From Alphaproteobacteria bacterium (GTDB lineage: Bacteria > Pseudomonadota > Alphaproteobacteria > Rhizobiales > Hyphomicrobiaceae), in assembly GCA_005888525.1 (NCBI GenBank), contig VBAB01000160.1:1-6955 (forward strand): a stretch of 6,955 nt of DNA, written 5' to 3'. Shown one piece after another: positions 1 through 6,490 of the stretch. A program made the translations under genes and the position numbers. Below the pieces are notes generated by a model. That model worked only from the letters and a program-made list of their open reading frames with translations. It was not told where the DNA came from and made no database searches. The first letter of the stretch is position 1. Every line of letters begins with the position of its first letter.

Positions 1-406
1 TGGTGCCGTCGAGCTCGGGGCCGTGGATGCCGGCGAAGTGCCGGGCGAGATCGAAATGCTCCAGGATGGGCCGGGCGTAGTGGTGGGCCTTGGAGGTGGC
101 GACGAACAGCCGGCACCCGGCGGAGCCGAGCGCCTCCAGCGCCGCGGGCATGCCGTCGTAGACGACGGCGTCGTACATGCCGCCGCGAAAGTAGCTCTCA
201 CGGTAGTGAGCGATGGCCTCTTCGGTGCGGTCCGCCGAGCCCAAGAGCTTAGGAAACGACACGCGCAACGGCGGGCCGATCATCCAGAGCAGCTCGTCGG
301 CCGGCGGCACCGGATGCCCGAGCTTGTCCAGCGCGTACTGGATGGAACCGATCAGCCCCGGCTTCGGGTCGACCAGCGTGCCGTCGAGGTCTACGAGGAC
401 GTCCAT
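1..406 (-). CDS. HAD-superfamily hydrolase, phosphoglycolate phosphatase-like (N-terminal part, cut by window edge)
   Basis: The first 135 residues of a haloacid dehalogenase-type phosphatase are visible; the C-terminus lies beyond the left edge. The N-terminus MDVLVDLDGTLVD is HAD motif I, with Asp6 as expected nucleophile and Asp8 as general acid/base. Residues about 14-85 are helical in character and fit a C1 cap domain, as in subfamily IA. FVATSK (101-106) fits motif II, with Thr104 in the phosphate-binding position. The partial ends in GPELDGT, a stretch I associate with Gph-like and nucleotidase-like HAD proteins. Motifs III and IV (Lys and the acidic pair) are not in view. The family hydrolyses small phosphate esters in the cytoplasm with Mg2+; the substrate cannot be read here, so no gene symbol is given. 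The ATG at 406 was chosen because motif I follows at once; the ribosome site is weak (GAGAAC upstream). It lies 125 bp downstream of smc, with a palindromic repeat between, so co-transcription is uncertain. Confidence 0.88.
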   Translation of the reverse strand, partial: MDVLVDLDGTLVDPKPGLIGSIQYALDKLGHPVPPADELLWMIGPPLRVSFPKLLGSADRTEEAIAHYRESYFRGGMYDAVVYDGMPAALEALGSAGCRLFVATSKAHHYARPILEHFDLARHFAGIHGPELDGT

Positions 407-438
407 GGCTGCATTTGTTCTCAGCAAAGTCCGCGGTT

Positions 439-528
439 GTCATACCGGGGCTTGTCCCCGGTATCCAGCAATCCGCGAACGTCGGCGCTTGCTGATGCCT
501 GGATCCCGGTGACAAGCACCGGGATGAC
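439..528. repeat. Pair of inverted REP-like palindromic units downstream of smc
   Basis: Two 30-bp units, at 439-468 and 499-528, lie in opposite orientation around a 30-bp spacer. Each is itself a hairpin with a 9-bp perfect stem and a 5-nt loop: stem 442-450/456-464 with loop CTTGT, and stem 503-511/517-525 with loop ACAAG. Reverse-complementing the second unit gives 26 of 30 identities to the first, and the four differences form two compensated base pairs, so both stems stay perfect. Units of the form GTCAT...CCGG...CTTGT...CCGG...ATCCAG are common intergenic repeats in alphaproteobacteria (from memory, not a search). The element starts 4 bp after the smc stop codon and ends 32 bp before the HAD start. 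It could act as an mRNA 3' stabiliser or weak terminator, but there is no T-run, so a classical intrinsic terminator is not supported. Confidence 0.85.
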
Positions 529-531
529 ACT

Positions 532-3500
532 TCAAGCCGCAACGGTGAACGACTGCGCCGTCTCGAGGTCGACGGAGACGAGCTGGCTCACGCCCTTCTC
601 GCTCATCGTCACGCCGAACAGGCGGTTCATGCGCGCCATCGTCATCGGGTGGTGGGTGATGACCATGAAGCGGGTCGCCGTCTCGGACGCCATCTTCTCC
701 ATCAGCGTGCAGAAGCGGTCGACGTTGGCATCATCGAGCGGCGCGTCCACCTCGTCGAGCACGCAGATCGGCGACGGGTTGGTCAGGAACACGGCGAAGA
801 TCAGCGCCAGAGCGGTGAGCGACTGCTCGCCGCCCGACAGCAGGGATAACGTGGCCGGCTTCTTGCCGGGCGGCTTGGCGACGATCTCGAGGCCGCCCTC
901 CAGCGGGTCCTCGGCCTCCACCATCTCGAGTCGCGCATCGCCGCCGCCGAAGAGCGTCGTGAACAGGCGCTGGAAGTGGCCGTTGACGGTGTCGAAGGCG
1001 CTCTGCAGGCGGCCGCGGGCCTCGCCGTTGATCTGGCCGATGCCGGAGCGCAGCTTGGCGATGGCTTCCTCGACGTCGCTCTTTTCCTTGTCCAGGCTGT
1101 CGAACTGCTGGGTGAGAGTGGTCAGGTCCTCGTCCGCCTGCAGATTGACGCCGCCCAGCCGCTCCCGGTCGGCCTTGAGGCGCGTGAGCTGGCTGTCTGC
1201 CTGCTCCAGCGTCGGCAGCTCGGCCTGCGGCGACAGCTCGGCTACGGCCAAGCAACCATCGGGCGCGCAACCGAGCTGGTCGCGGATGCGCCGCGCCTCC
1301 TCGGCCCGCCGCGTGCGCGCGTTCTCGAGCCTCGCCTCGATGCGCGCACGCGCCTCGCGCTCGTCGGCCACGGCGACTTGTGCGGCGCGCAGCGCCTGGG
1401 CGGCCTGCCGGTGGAAGGTGTCGGCGGCGGCGAGCGCGTCGGCGGCCGATCGCCGCTCCTGATCCGCCTTGGCGAGCTCGGTCATGAGCTTCTGGCGCTG
1501 CTGCTCGACCATGGCGGGAAGCTCGGCGAGCTTGGCGAGCTCGGCCTCGGCCCCGACGATGCGCTCCTTCAACGTCGCGATCTGCTGGCCGGCGCCGGCC
1601 GAGCGCGTGCGCCAGCGCTGCTGCTCGAGGCCAATCGCCGCCTGCCGCTCCGTGCGCCCCCGGTGCTCGCGCTCGAGCGTGATCAGCTCGGTGCGGCCCT
1701 CGCTGACACGCGAGCGCAGATCGGCCGCCGCGGTCTGCGCCGCCGCCAGATCGGCGTCGAGGCCCTCGGTGCCGGCGAGCGCCTGCGCGGCTGTGTCGGT
1801 CTCGGACAACTGAGTGTGCGCCTCGGCCAGCGCTTCTTGAGCGTGGCCGCGGGCGTCGGCCACCGCCGCGATCCTGGCCTCGGTCTCGCGTGCCTGCCGC
1901 TCCATGGCGGTGAGCACGTCGCGAGTCTGCGCGAGCTTGCCCTGCGCCTCGCGCCACAGCTGACGCAGGCGACGCTCCTCGCCCTGCACCGTGCGCAGGC
2001 GCTCGGCCGCCTCCTCGGCGCCGGCACGGGCGGCCTCGGCCGTGCGGCGCATATCGGCCTCCTGGCGCGCCAACGCGCCAAATCGGCTGCGCTCGGCCAA
2101 GCGCGAGGCGGCGGCGGTCGACACCTGCGCGGCGGCGACGAAGCCGTCCCAGCGCCACAGATGGCCTTCGCTGGAGACCAGGCGCTGTCCGGGCTCGAGG
2201 CGACGCTGCAGACGCGCGCCGTCCGTGGCGTCGACGACGCCGATCTGGCGCAGGCGGCGCGTCAGCTCGGGGGGGCCCGTAACGTGGGCGACCAGGGGCT
2301 CGACCCCGGAGGGCAAGGCCGGGTCCGGCTCTGCCGGCGCGTTCAGGCGCCAATGCATGGGCGCCTCCTGCGCGATGGGCGCATCGAGATCGTCGCCGAG
2401 CGCTGCGGCGAGCGCCATCTCGTACCCCGCCTCCACCTTGATCTGATCGAGGATCGGCGGCAGACCGCTGTCGCCCACGGGCGTGAGCAGCTTGGCGAGC
2501 GTCTCGACCTCAGTCTTGAGCTGGCCGGCAGCGAGACCGGCCTCAACTGCCGTGTCGCTCTTCGCCTTGGCCTCGGCGGCGGTTGCCTGCACCGCTTCCT
2601 CGGCGGCGAGCGTCTCGGCCTCGATGCCGGCGATCTCGGCCATCAGCTGCTGGCCGAGCTCGGTTGCGGCCTTGAGCTTGGAGGCATCCGGGGCGCGGCC
2701 GACGATCTCGCGCGTCTGGGCCTCGAGCGCGACGAGCTGGCGCTCGAGCTTGGCGACGCGATCCAGGCGCTCACGTTTCTGCGTCTCCAGGCTCTGCCGG
2801 CGCGCGCGCGCCTCGGCTGCCGCCGTGGTGAGCTCGCTCAGGCGGGTCTCGGCGACCCCGAGCGCGGTCTCCGCCTGATCGTGCGCGGCGAGGGCCTTCT
2901 GCTCGAAGTCGGCCGCCAGGCGCGCCGTGTTGGCCAGCGAGGCTATTTCGGCCTCGAGACGCTCCAGCGTCTCCTTGGCCTCGGCGATCAGCGTCTCCTC
3001 GCGCGCCATGTCGCGCACGAGCTGCTCGACGCGCGCCTCCAGCTCCCTTTGCCGGTCGGCGGTGCGCTGCGCCTCGCGCTCCAGGTTGTCCTGCTCTATT
3101 CTGAAGCGGGCGAGGATGGCGCCCTTGGCCGCCTCCTGGTCGCGCAGCGGCTGCAGCTGCGCGGCCGCGTCGGCTTCTGCGCGGAGCGCCTTGGACTCGG
3201 TCTCGGTGGCGTGGCCGACCTTCTCCAGCGCTGCCGCGAGATTGGCCTCCTCGCCGTCGACCTGGGCCTGCGCCTCCACCCACCGCAGATGCAGCACGAC
3301 GGCGTCGAGCTTGCGGATCTCGCCCGAGATCTCCTTGTAGCGCCGCGCCTGCCGGGCCTGGCGCTTCAGGCTCTCGATCTGCGAGTTGAGCTGGCCCAGG
3401 ATGTCGTTGATGCGGGCGAGGTTGCCCTCTGCCGCCTTGAGGCGCAACTCTGCCTCGTGCCGGCGGCTGTGCAGGCCGGCGATGCCGGCGGCGTCCTCCA

Positions 3501-3990
3501 GGATGCGGCGGCGCTGCTCGGGCTTGGCGTTGACCAGCTCGCCGATCTGGCCCTGGCGCACGAGAGCCGGCGAGCGAGCGCCGGTGGCGGCATCCTCGAA
3601 CAGGATGCGCACGTCGCGCGCGCGCACCTCGCGGCCGTTGATGCGGAAGGCCGAGCCCGCCTCGCGCTCGATGCGGCGCGTCACCTCCAGGATGTCGTGG
3701 GCGTTGAACTCGGTGGGCGCCTGCCGGCCCGAGTTGTCGATGAAGATCGTCACCTCCGCAGTGTTGCGGGCAGGACGGGTCTGGGTGCCGGAGAAGATCA
3801 CGTCGTCCATGGCGGCCGCGCGCATGCTCTTGTGCGAGGTCTCGCCCATCACCCAGCGCAGCGCTTCCAGCAAATTCGATTTGCCGCAGCCGTTGGGGCC
3901 GACGACGCCGGTCAGCCCCGTCTCGATCACGAGCTCGGTCGGCTCCACGAAGGACTTGAAGCCCAGCAGCCGCAGCCGATTGATGTGCAT
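532..3990 (-). CDS. smc: Chromosome segregation/condensin ATPase SMC
   Basis: This 1152-residue protein has full SMC architecture and the usual length for bacterial SMC. The N-terminal head begins MHINRLRLLGFKSF and carries Walker A GPNGCGKSN (31-39, Lys37) and a Q-loop region around RQGQIGEL (145-152) followed by NAKPEQRRRILEDAAGI. Residues about 175-500 and 630-1000 are long Ala/Glu/Arg/Gln-rich coiled coils. A hinge-like globular segment lies between them (about 508-622, containing GYEMALAAALG and LWRWDGF). The C-terminal head has the ABC signature LSGGEQSLTAL (from 1051), Walker B ICVLDEVDAPLDD (Asp1079, Glu1080) and an H-loop ITHHP (1111-1115). The protein forms an ATP-gated homodimer on DNA and normally works with ScpA and ScpB, neither of which is encoded here. 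The ATG at 3990 is set by the conserved N-terminus; its ribosome site is weak. The gene follows the lipoprotein dsbA gene by 121 bp, most of it a palindromic repeat. All key ATPase residues are present. Confidence 0.97.
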   Translation of the reverse strand: MHINRLRLLGFKSFVEPTELVIETGLTGVVGPNGCGKSNLLEALRWVMGETSHKSMRAAAMDDVIFSGTQTRPARNTAEVTIFIDNSGRQAPTEFNAHDILEVTRRIEREAGSAFRINGREVRARDVRILFEDAATGARSPALVRQGQIGELVNAKPEQRRRILEDAAGIAGLHSRRHEAELRLKAAEGNLARINDILGQLNSQIESLKRQARQARRYKEISGEIRKLDAVVLHLRWVEAQAQVDGEEANLAAALEKVGHATETESKALRAEADAAAQLQPLRDQEAAKGAILARFRIEQDNLEREAQRTADRQRELEARVEQLVRDMAREETLIAEAKETLERLEAEIASLANTARLAADFEQKALAAHDQAETALGVAETRLSELTTAAAEARARRQSLETQKRERLDRVAKLERQLVALEAQTREIVGRAPDASKLKAATELGQQLMAEIAGIEAETLAAEEAVQATAAEAKAKSDTAVEAGLAAGQLKTEVETLAKLLTPVGDSGLPPILDQIKVEAGYEMALAAALGDDLDAPIAQEAPMHWRLNAPAEPDPALPSGVEPLVAHVTGPPELTRRLRQIGVVDATDGARLQRRLEPGQRLVSSEGHLWRWDGFVAAAQVSTAAASRLAERSRFGALARQEADMRRTAEAARAGAEEAAERLRTVQGEERRLRQLWREAQGKLAQTRDVLTAMERQARETEARIAAVADARGHAQEALAEAHTQLSETDTAAQALAGTEGLDADLAAAQTAAADLRSRVSEGRTELITLEREHRGRTERQAAIGLEQQRWRTRSAGAGQQIATLKERIVGAEAELAKLAELPAMVEQQRQKLMTELAKADQERRSAADALAAADTFHRQAAQALRAAQVAVADEREARARIEARLENARTRRAEEARRIRDQLGCAPDGCLAVAELSPQAELPTLEQADSQLTRLKADRERLGGVNLQADEDLTTLTQQFDSLDKEKSDVEEAIAKLRSGIGQINGEARGRLQSAFDTVNGHFQRLFTTLFGGGDARLEMVEAEDPLEGGLEIVAKPPGKKPATLSLLSGGEQSLTALALIFAVFLTNPSPICVLDEVDAPLDDANVDRFCTLMEKMASETATRFMVITHHPMTMARMNRLFGVTMSEKGVSQLVSVDLETAQSFTVAA

Positions 3991-4001
3991 GACGACGAGT
4001 A

Positions 4002-4110
4002 CCTAGCGTAGGTTGGGTCGAGCATTCAGCGATGACCCAACACAAGGCGGTTTGCTATGCGGGTGTTGGGTCAGCGCTTCGCTCGACCCAACCTACACAC
4101 ACACACTAGG
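4002..4110. repeat. Large inverted palindromic repeat (GTAGGTTGGGTC...GACCCAACCTAC type) between dsbA-like lipoprotein gene and smc
   Basis: The arms at 4008-4043 and 4063-4096 are imperfect inverted copies of each other, flanked further out by CCTAG (4002-4006) and CTAGG (4106-4110). Each arm is also a smaller hairpin: GTTGGGTC/GACCCAAC pairs 4012-4019 with 4034-4041, and 4065-4072 with 4085-4092. The right arm has an extra inner stem AGCG-CTT-CGCT (4073-4083); the left arm has lost this inner symmetry. An (AC)6 run lies at 4095-4106. The element is non-coding and fills nearly the whole gap, beginning 1 bp past the end of the lipoprotein gene. Similar GTTGGGT...ACCCAAC units are, to my knowledge, widespread intergenic repeats in proteobacteria. 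The fold could affect readthrough from dsbA into smc, but there is no T-tract marking an intrinsic terminator. Confidence 0.85.
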
Positions 4111-4111
4111 C

Positions 4112-4909
4112 TCAGCGGGCCTTGGCGGTGGCGTCCGATGCGGCGACGCGGCCCGCAAGGATGGGGTCCACCATCTCGCGGATCTCCTTGATGCCGATCA
4201 CGGACTTCACGAGCTTGCCTTGCACGAAGAAGTTCGGCGTGCCGATGATGCCGAGCGTTCGCCCGCGCTCCTTGATCCCGTTGAGCGCGTCGATCATGCC
4301 GCGATTCTCGCGGCAGCTGTCAAACTGTGCCCGCGTCATCCCCACCTGCGCGGCAACCTTGAAGATCGGGTCCGGACGCACCTCCTGGCTGACCCAGGAG
4401 GTCTGCTGGCGCATGAGCTTGTCGTAAAGCGCAAAGTACTTGCCGGGGGTTGCGCACCTGAGCGCGATGGTAGCGAGGCCGGATTGCTTGCCGATCGGGA
4501 ACTCGGCGCGCAGCACGTAGCGCACCTTGCCGGTATCGATGTACTCGCGCTTGAGCACCGGAAAGGTCTCGATCTGGAACTGGCGGCAATGGGGGCATGT
4601 CATCGATGCGTACTGCACGATGGTGACCGGGGCGTCGTTACGGCCAAGCGCCATCTCGGGGAGATCACCCGTCTTCATGATCTCCGCGACCGAGGGGTTT
4701 TCCATGACCTCGCGGCGGCCGACCGTGCTCGCGGGCCGGTCGCTGAAAGGATTGTAGGCCGCAGGCAAATCCAGCGTAGCACCGGGCTGTTGCAGGGCGG
4801 CCGTAGCCTCCACGCCGCTCGAAAGGCTGCCGAGCGTGGGACCTTCGCCGGTGCAGCCGGCGAGCGCGGCAGCCACGATCAACGCAGATACAGTCTGGCG
4901 GCCCGGCAA
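4112..4909 (-). CDS. DsbA-family thiol-disulfide oxidoreductase, predicted lipoprotein (CPHC active site)
   Basis: This 265-residue protein has a thioredoxin-fold DsbA domain from about residue 93. The active site CPHC is at 105-108 (ASMTCPHCRQF) and the cis-proline loop GTPNFF has Pro225. A second cysteine pair, Cys152 and Cys199, is shared with the neighbouring paralogue. The N-terminus is a short lipoprotein signal: Arg4, a hydrophobic stretch (VSALIVAAA) and the lipobox LAGC with Cys19 as lipidation site. About 70 low-complexity residues then separate the anchor from the domain. It should therefore act at the envelope, tethered to a membrane, in disulfide formation or exchange; CPHC is also the dipeptide of the strong oxidant E. 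coli DsbA. The start is TTG at 4909, the only sensible choice: the frame is closed upstream by a TGA and an SD-like GAGGGG sits 4 nt away. It is 22 bp downstream of the other dsbA-like gene, so probably the same transcript. Oxidase and isomerase roles cannot be separated by reading. Confidence 0.9.
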   Translation of the reverse strand: MPGRQTVSALIVAAALAGCTGEGPTLGSLSSGVEATAALQQPGATLDLPAAYNPFSDRPASTVGRREVMENPSVAEIMKTGDLPEMALGRNDAPVTIVQYASMTCPHCRQFQIETFPVLKREYIDTGKVRYVLRAEFPIGKQSGLATIALRCATPGKYFALYDKLMRQQTSWVSQEVRPDPIFKVAAQVGMTRAQFDSCRENRGMIDALNGIKERGRTLGIIGTPNFFVQGKLVKSVIGIKEIREMVDPILAGRVAASDATAKAR

Positions 4910-4913
4910 TGCA

Positions 4914-4919
4914 CCCCTC
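4914..4919 (-). promoter_or_regulatory. Ribosome binding site supporting a TTG start
   Basis: On the minus strand GAGGGG stands 4 nt before the TTG at 4909. It supports this unusual start codon for the lipoprotein DsbA-like gene. The nearby GTG is out of frame and there is no ATG between the upstream in-frame stop and the lipobox. Confidence 0.6.
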
Positions 4920-4931
4920 GTCTTGACCCCG

Positions 4932-5639
4932 TCAGCTCTTCAAAAGAGAACCGAAGGCTTTGTCGAACTCGTCCAGCGTCGGGCCCCCGCTCATCTTCTT
5001 GCCATTGATGAAGAACGTCGGCGTGGAGTTGACCCCGAACGTGTCCGCGGCTCGTGCGCGGACGGCCGAGATGTCATCGAGCAGCTTCTGGTCGGTCAGG
5101 CATTTCTCGAAGCTCTCCTGCGTGAAGCCGGCCTGCTTGGCGAACTTCAGGAGCTCCGGCCGCGGGTCGCCCTTGACGAAGGCCCAGTCATCCTGCTTGG
5201 CGAAGAGCACCGAGATGAACGGGAGGGTGTTGCCCTCGCCGGCGCATCGCGCCAGCATGGAGGCGGCCGCCGCCAGGTTGTCGAGGGGAAACTCGCGCAT
5301 GATGAAGCGCACCTTGCCCGTGTCGACGTACTTCTCCTTGAGCGTCGGGAAGACCTTGGTGTGGAAGTTGGCGCAATGGCCGCAGGTCATGGAGGCGTAT
5401 TCGACCACGGTGATGGGCGCTTCCGCGTTGCCGAGGACGAGATCGGGCAGGGGGCCGGGCTTCATCAGCTCTTCCACCGAAACGTCGGTCGGGCCGGCCT
5501 TCTTGCGCTGCGCCAGCGCGGGTTGCGCGAGCCCCCAGGCCGCAGCGGCGAAGAGGGCGGCGGCGCCTGCCGCCAGTTTCAGCGCCTCGCGCCGGTTGCG
5601 CCAGTGGTCGCCCCACGGGGCGGACGGTAGATCGGTCAC
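4932..5639 (-). CDS. DsbA-family thiol-disulfide oxidoreductase, exported (CGHC active site)
   Basis: This 235-residue protein (from the GTG at 5639) carries a thioredoxin-fold DsbA domain. The active site CGHC is at 86-89 (ASMTCGHCANF), the cis-proline loop STPTFF has Pro207, and a second cysteine pair sits at 132 and 180. The N-terminus has RNRREALKLA (14-23), a hydrophobic stretch and an ALA-Q cleavage site near residue 43. The paired arginines followed by LK resemble a Tat signal, but Sec export is not excluded. It should catalyse disulfide exchange in the periplasm, normally with a DsbB-type partner that is not in this window. The reading frame extends to an ATG at 5717, but the GTG at 5639 is preferred: GAGGA lies 8 nt upstream, the signal peptide then sits at the N-terminus, and the ATG falls inside a possible promoter. 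It is clearly paralogous to the next gene downstream (shared ASMTC.HC and DTGKVR), which suggests tandem duplication. Confidence 0.92.
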   Translation of the reverse strand: MTDLPSAPWGDHWRNRREALKLAAGAAALFAAAAWGLAQPALAQRKKAGPTDVSVEELMKPGPLPDLVLGNAEAPITVVEYASMTCGHCANFHTKVFPTLKEKYVDTGKVRFIMREFPLDNLAAAASMLARCAGEGNTLPFISVLFAKQDDWAFVKGDPRPELLKFAKQAGFTQESFEKCLTDQKLLDDISAVRARAADTFGVNSTPTFFINGKKMSGGPTLDEFDKAFGSLLKS

Positions 5640-5647
5640 GGGATTGT

Positions 5648-5652
5648 TCCTC
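5648..5652 (-). promoter_or_regulatory. Ribosome binding site deciding the GTG start of the exported DsbA-like gene
   Basis: On the minus strand GAGGA stands 8 nt before the GTG at 5639, a standard spacing. No comparable site precedes the in-frame ATG at 5717, and starting there would put 26 extra residues before the export signal. Confidence 0.65.
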
Positions 5653-5712
5653 GTACGTTTGGGCGTGACAGAGCCTTGCGCCGTCAGAGTCGTCGGCAGA
5701 TTGCACCCAATT

Positions 5713-5740
5713 AACATAGGTTCTGGTGCGAATAAGGCAA
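5713..5740 (-). promoter_or_regulatory. Possible sigma-70-type promoter for the dsbA-like pair
   Basis: On the minus strand TTGCCT (5735-5740) and TATGTT (5713-5718) are separated by 16 bp, each matching 4 of 6 consensus bases. The local sequence is AT-richer than its surroundings. Transcription starting a few bases downstream would leave a leader of roughly 65 nt before the GTG at 5639. It lies in the 162-bp gap after the DUF721 gene. This is a sequence match only; such matches are common by chance. Confidence 0.35.
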
Positions 5741-5801
5741 ATCGGCGTGAGTGGCGCTTTTTGCCGCGACCTTCGTGCTGCCAGCAACCTTGGAGGCTTC
5801 C

Positions 5802-6368
5802 TCAGCGGCCTGCCTTGACCTCGGCGCCCAGCCTGGCAAGGGCATCGCGCAACGCGGGATCGGCGATGTGCGCTACCTCGTACGTCAGCGGCGGCGCGGC
5901 CGGACGGGGCGCCAGGCGCGTCAGCTCGCCCTCGACACCGACGGGAGCCTGCACGATGCGCAGCTCAGCCACCGCCGCGTAGCCGAAATAGGCATTGATC
6001 CGCTCGATGATCTGTCGGGCGCCGTGCTGTACGTCGAGGCTGCGCCCGCCATCGACCCGCAGCACCAGCGTCGCCCCCGGGCGGCCCTTGCCGGCATCGT
6101 CGTCGGTCCGCTCGGCACGCGGCCACTTCAAGCGCTCCGGAGCCGTGCAGGCGGCGAGCTCCCGGCCGACGATGGTGGCCCAGTCGGTGACCAGGCTGGC
6201 GGCCGAAAACCCGTACTTTTCGAAGGCCTTGCGCGTCAGTCCCGGCAGGAAGCTGCCGACCGCCTTGACGCCGTAGAGTGGGCCGGGGCGCTTGCGGGTA
6301 AACGCGACGGCCTCGCGGGGGCGGGCGGCCGCAGGGGGCGAGGGACGGCGGGGAGGCATCGAGGTCAT
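5802..6368 (-). CDS. DUF721 protein, DciA-like (probable replicative helicase loader family)
   Basis: This 188-residue protein has a DUF721-type core at about residues 57-141. W63-A-T-I-V-G-R-E-L-A followed by T75-x-P-x-x-L is the usual opening of the domain. The strand ATLVLRVDGG (99-108), the helix QHGARQIIERINAYFG (114-129) and AVAELRIVQ (132-140) complete it. The first 30 residues are Pro/Arg-rich and probably disordered; the tail after about 150 is lineage-specific. DciA proteins of this family load the DnaB replicative helicase in bacteria lacking DnaC/DnaI; extending that role to this divergent alphaproteobacterial form is inference. The frame stays open to an ATG at 6506, but that would run into the divergent mutY gene and add 46 residues unlike the family. 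The ATG at 6368 is preferred; another ATG three codons further in, at 6359, is possible. Neither has a strong ribosome site. The protein is likely cytoplasmic. Confidence 0.82.
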   Translation of the reverse strand: MTSMPPRRPSPPAAARPREAVAFTRKRPGPLYGVKAVGSFLPGLTRKAFEKYGFSAASLVTDWATIVGRELAACTAPERLKWPRAERTDDDAGKGRPGATLVLRVDGGRSLDVQHGARQIIERINAYFGYAAVAELRIVQAPVGVEGELTRLAPRPAAPPLTYEVAHIADPALRDALARLGAEVKAGR

Positions 6369-6490
6369 GGTGGATTGCTCGCGAGACTTTGGCTCGGCCG
6401 GTATCCGCCGACTGGTGCAGCGCCTACCATGGGCTAAATGATTCGCGACGGCCTGGAACGAGCCCGTCCCCCGAGGCCTGTGAGAGGCCC
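6369..6490. other. Divergent intergenic region between DUF721 gene and mutY
   Basis: This 122-bp gap must hold the promoters or leaders of two genes facing away from each other. I found no convincing -35/-10 pair on either strand. On the plus strand GAGAGG (6482-6487) is SD-like but only 3 nt from the mutY ATG. CCATGGGC (6427-6434) and GCCCATGG (6487-6494) form an 8-bp inverted pair, the second covering the mutY start; with a CCATGG core this may be chance. Confidence 0.5.

Noticed and set aside
439..528. Rho-independent terminator for smc
   Set aside because: The hairpins are strong but no T-run follows on the minus strand, and the units fit a dispersed repeat better.
249..542. A 97-codon minus-strand frame across the repeat and the HAD start
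   Set aside because: It overlaps the smc stop, the palindromic repeat and the HAD N-terminus in another frame; no family features.
23..1462. A 479-codon plus-strand frame spanning the HAD gene, the repeat and the 3' part of smc
   Set aside because: It crosses two genuine minus-strand genes and a repeat, and its Ser/Arg-rich translation resembles no family I know; a GC-bias shadow.
731..2353. A 540-codon minus-strand frame inside smc
   Set aside because: An out-of-frame Arg/Gly/Ala-rich shadow of the smc reading frame, with no domain.
976..4011. A 1011-codon open frame on the plus strand, antisense to smc
   Set aside because: It lies opposite a complete, motif-bearing smc. Its translation is a Leu/Arg/Gly-rich string with no recognisable domain. 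Long antisense frames are expected opposite GC-rich genes with strong third-position GC bias.
4095..4106. (AC)6 dinucleotide tract as a phase-variation switch
   Set aside because: It is short, lies outside coding sequence and downstream of a stop codon, and is not placed in a recognisable promoter spacer.
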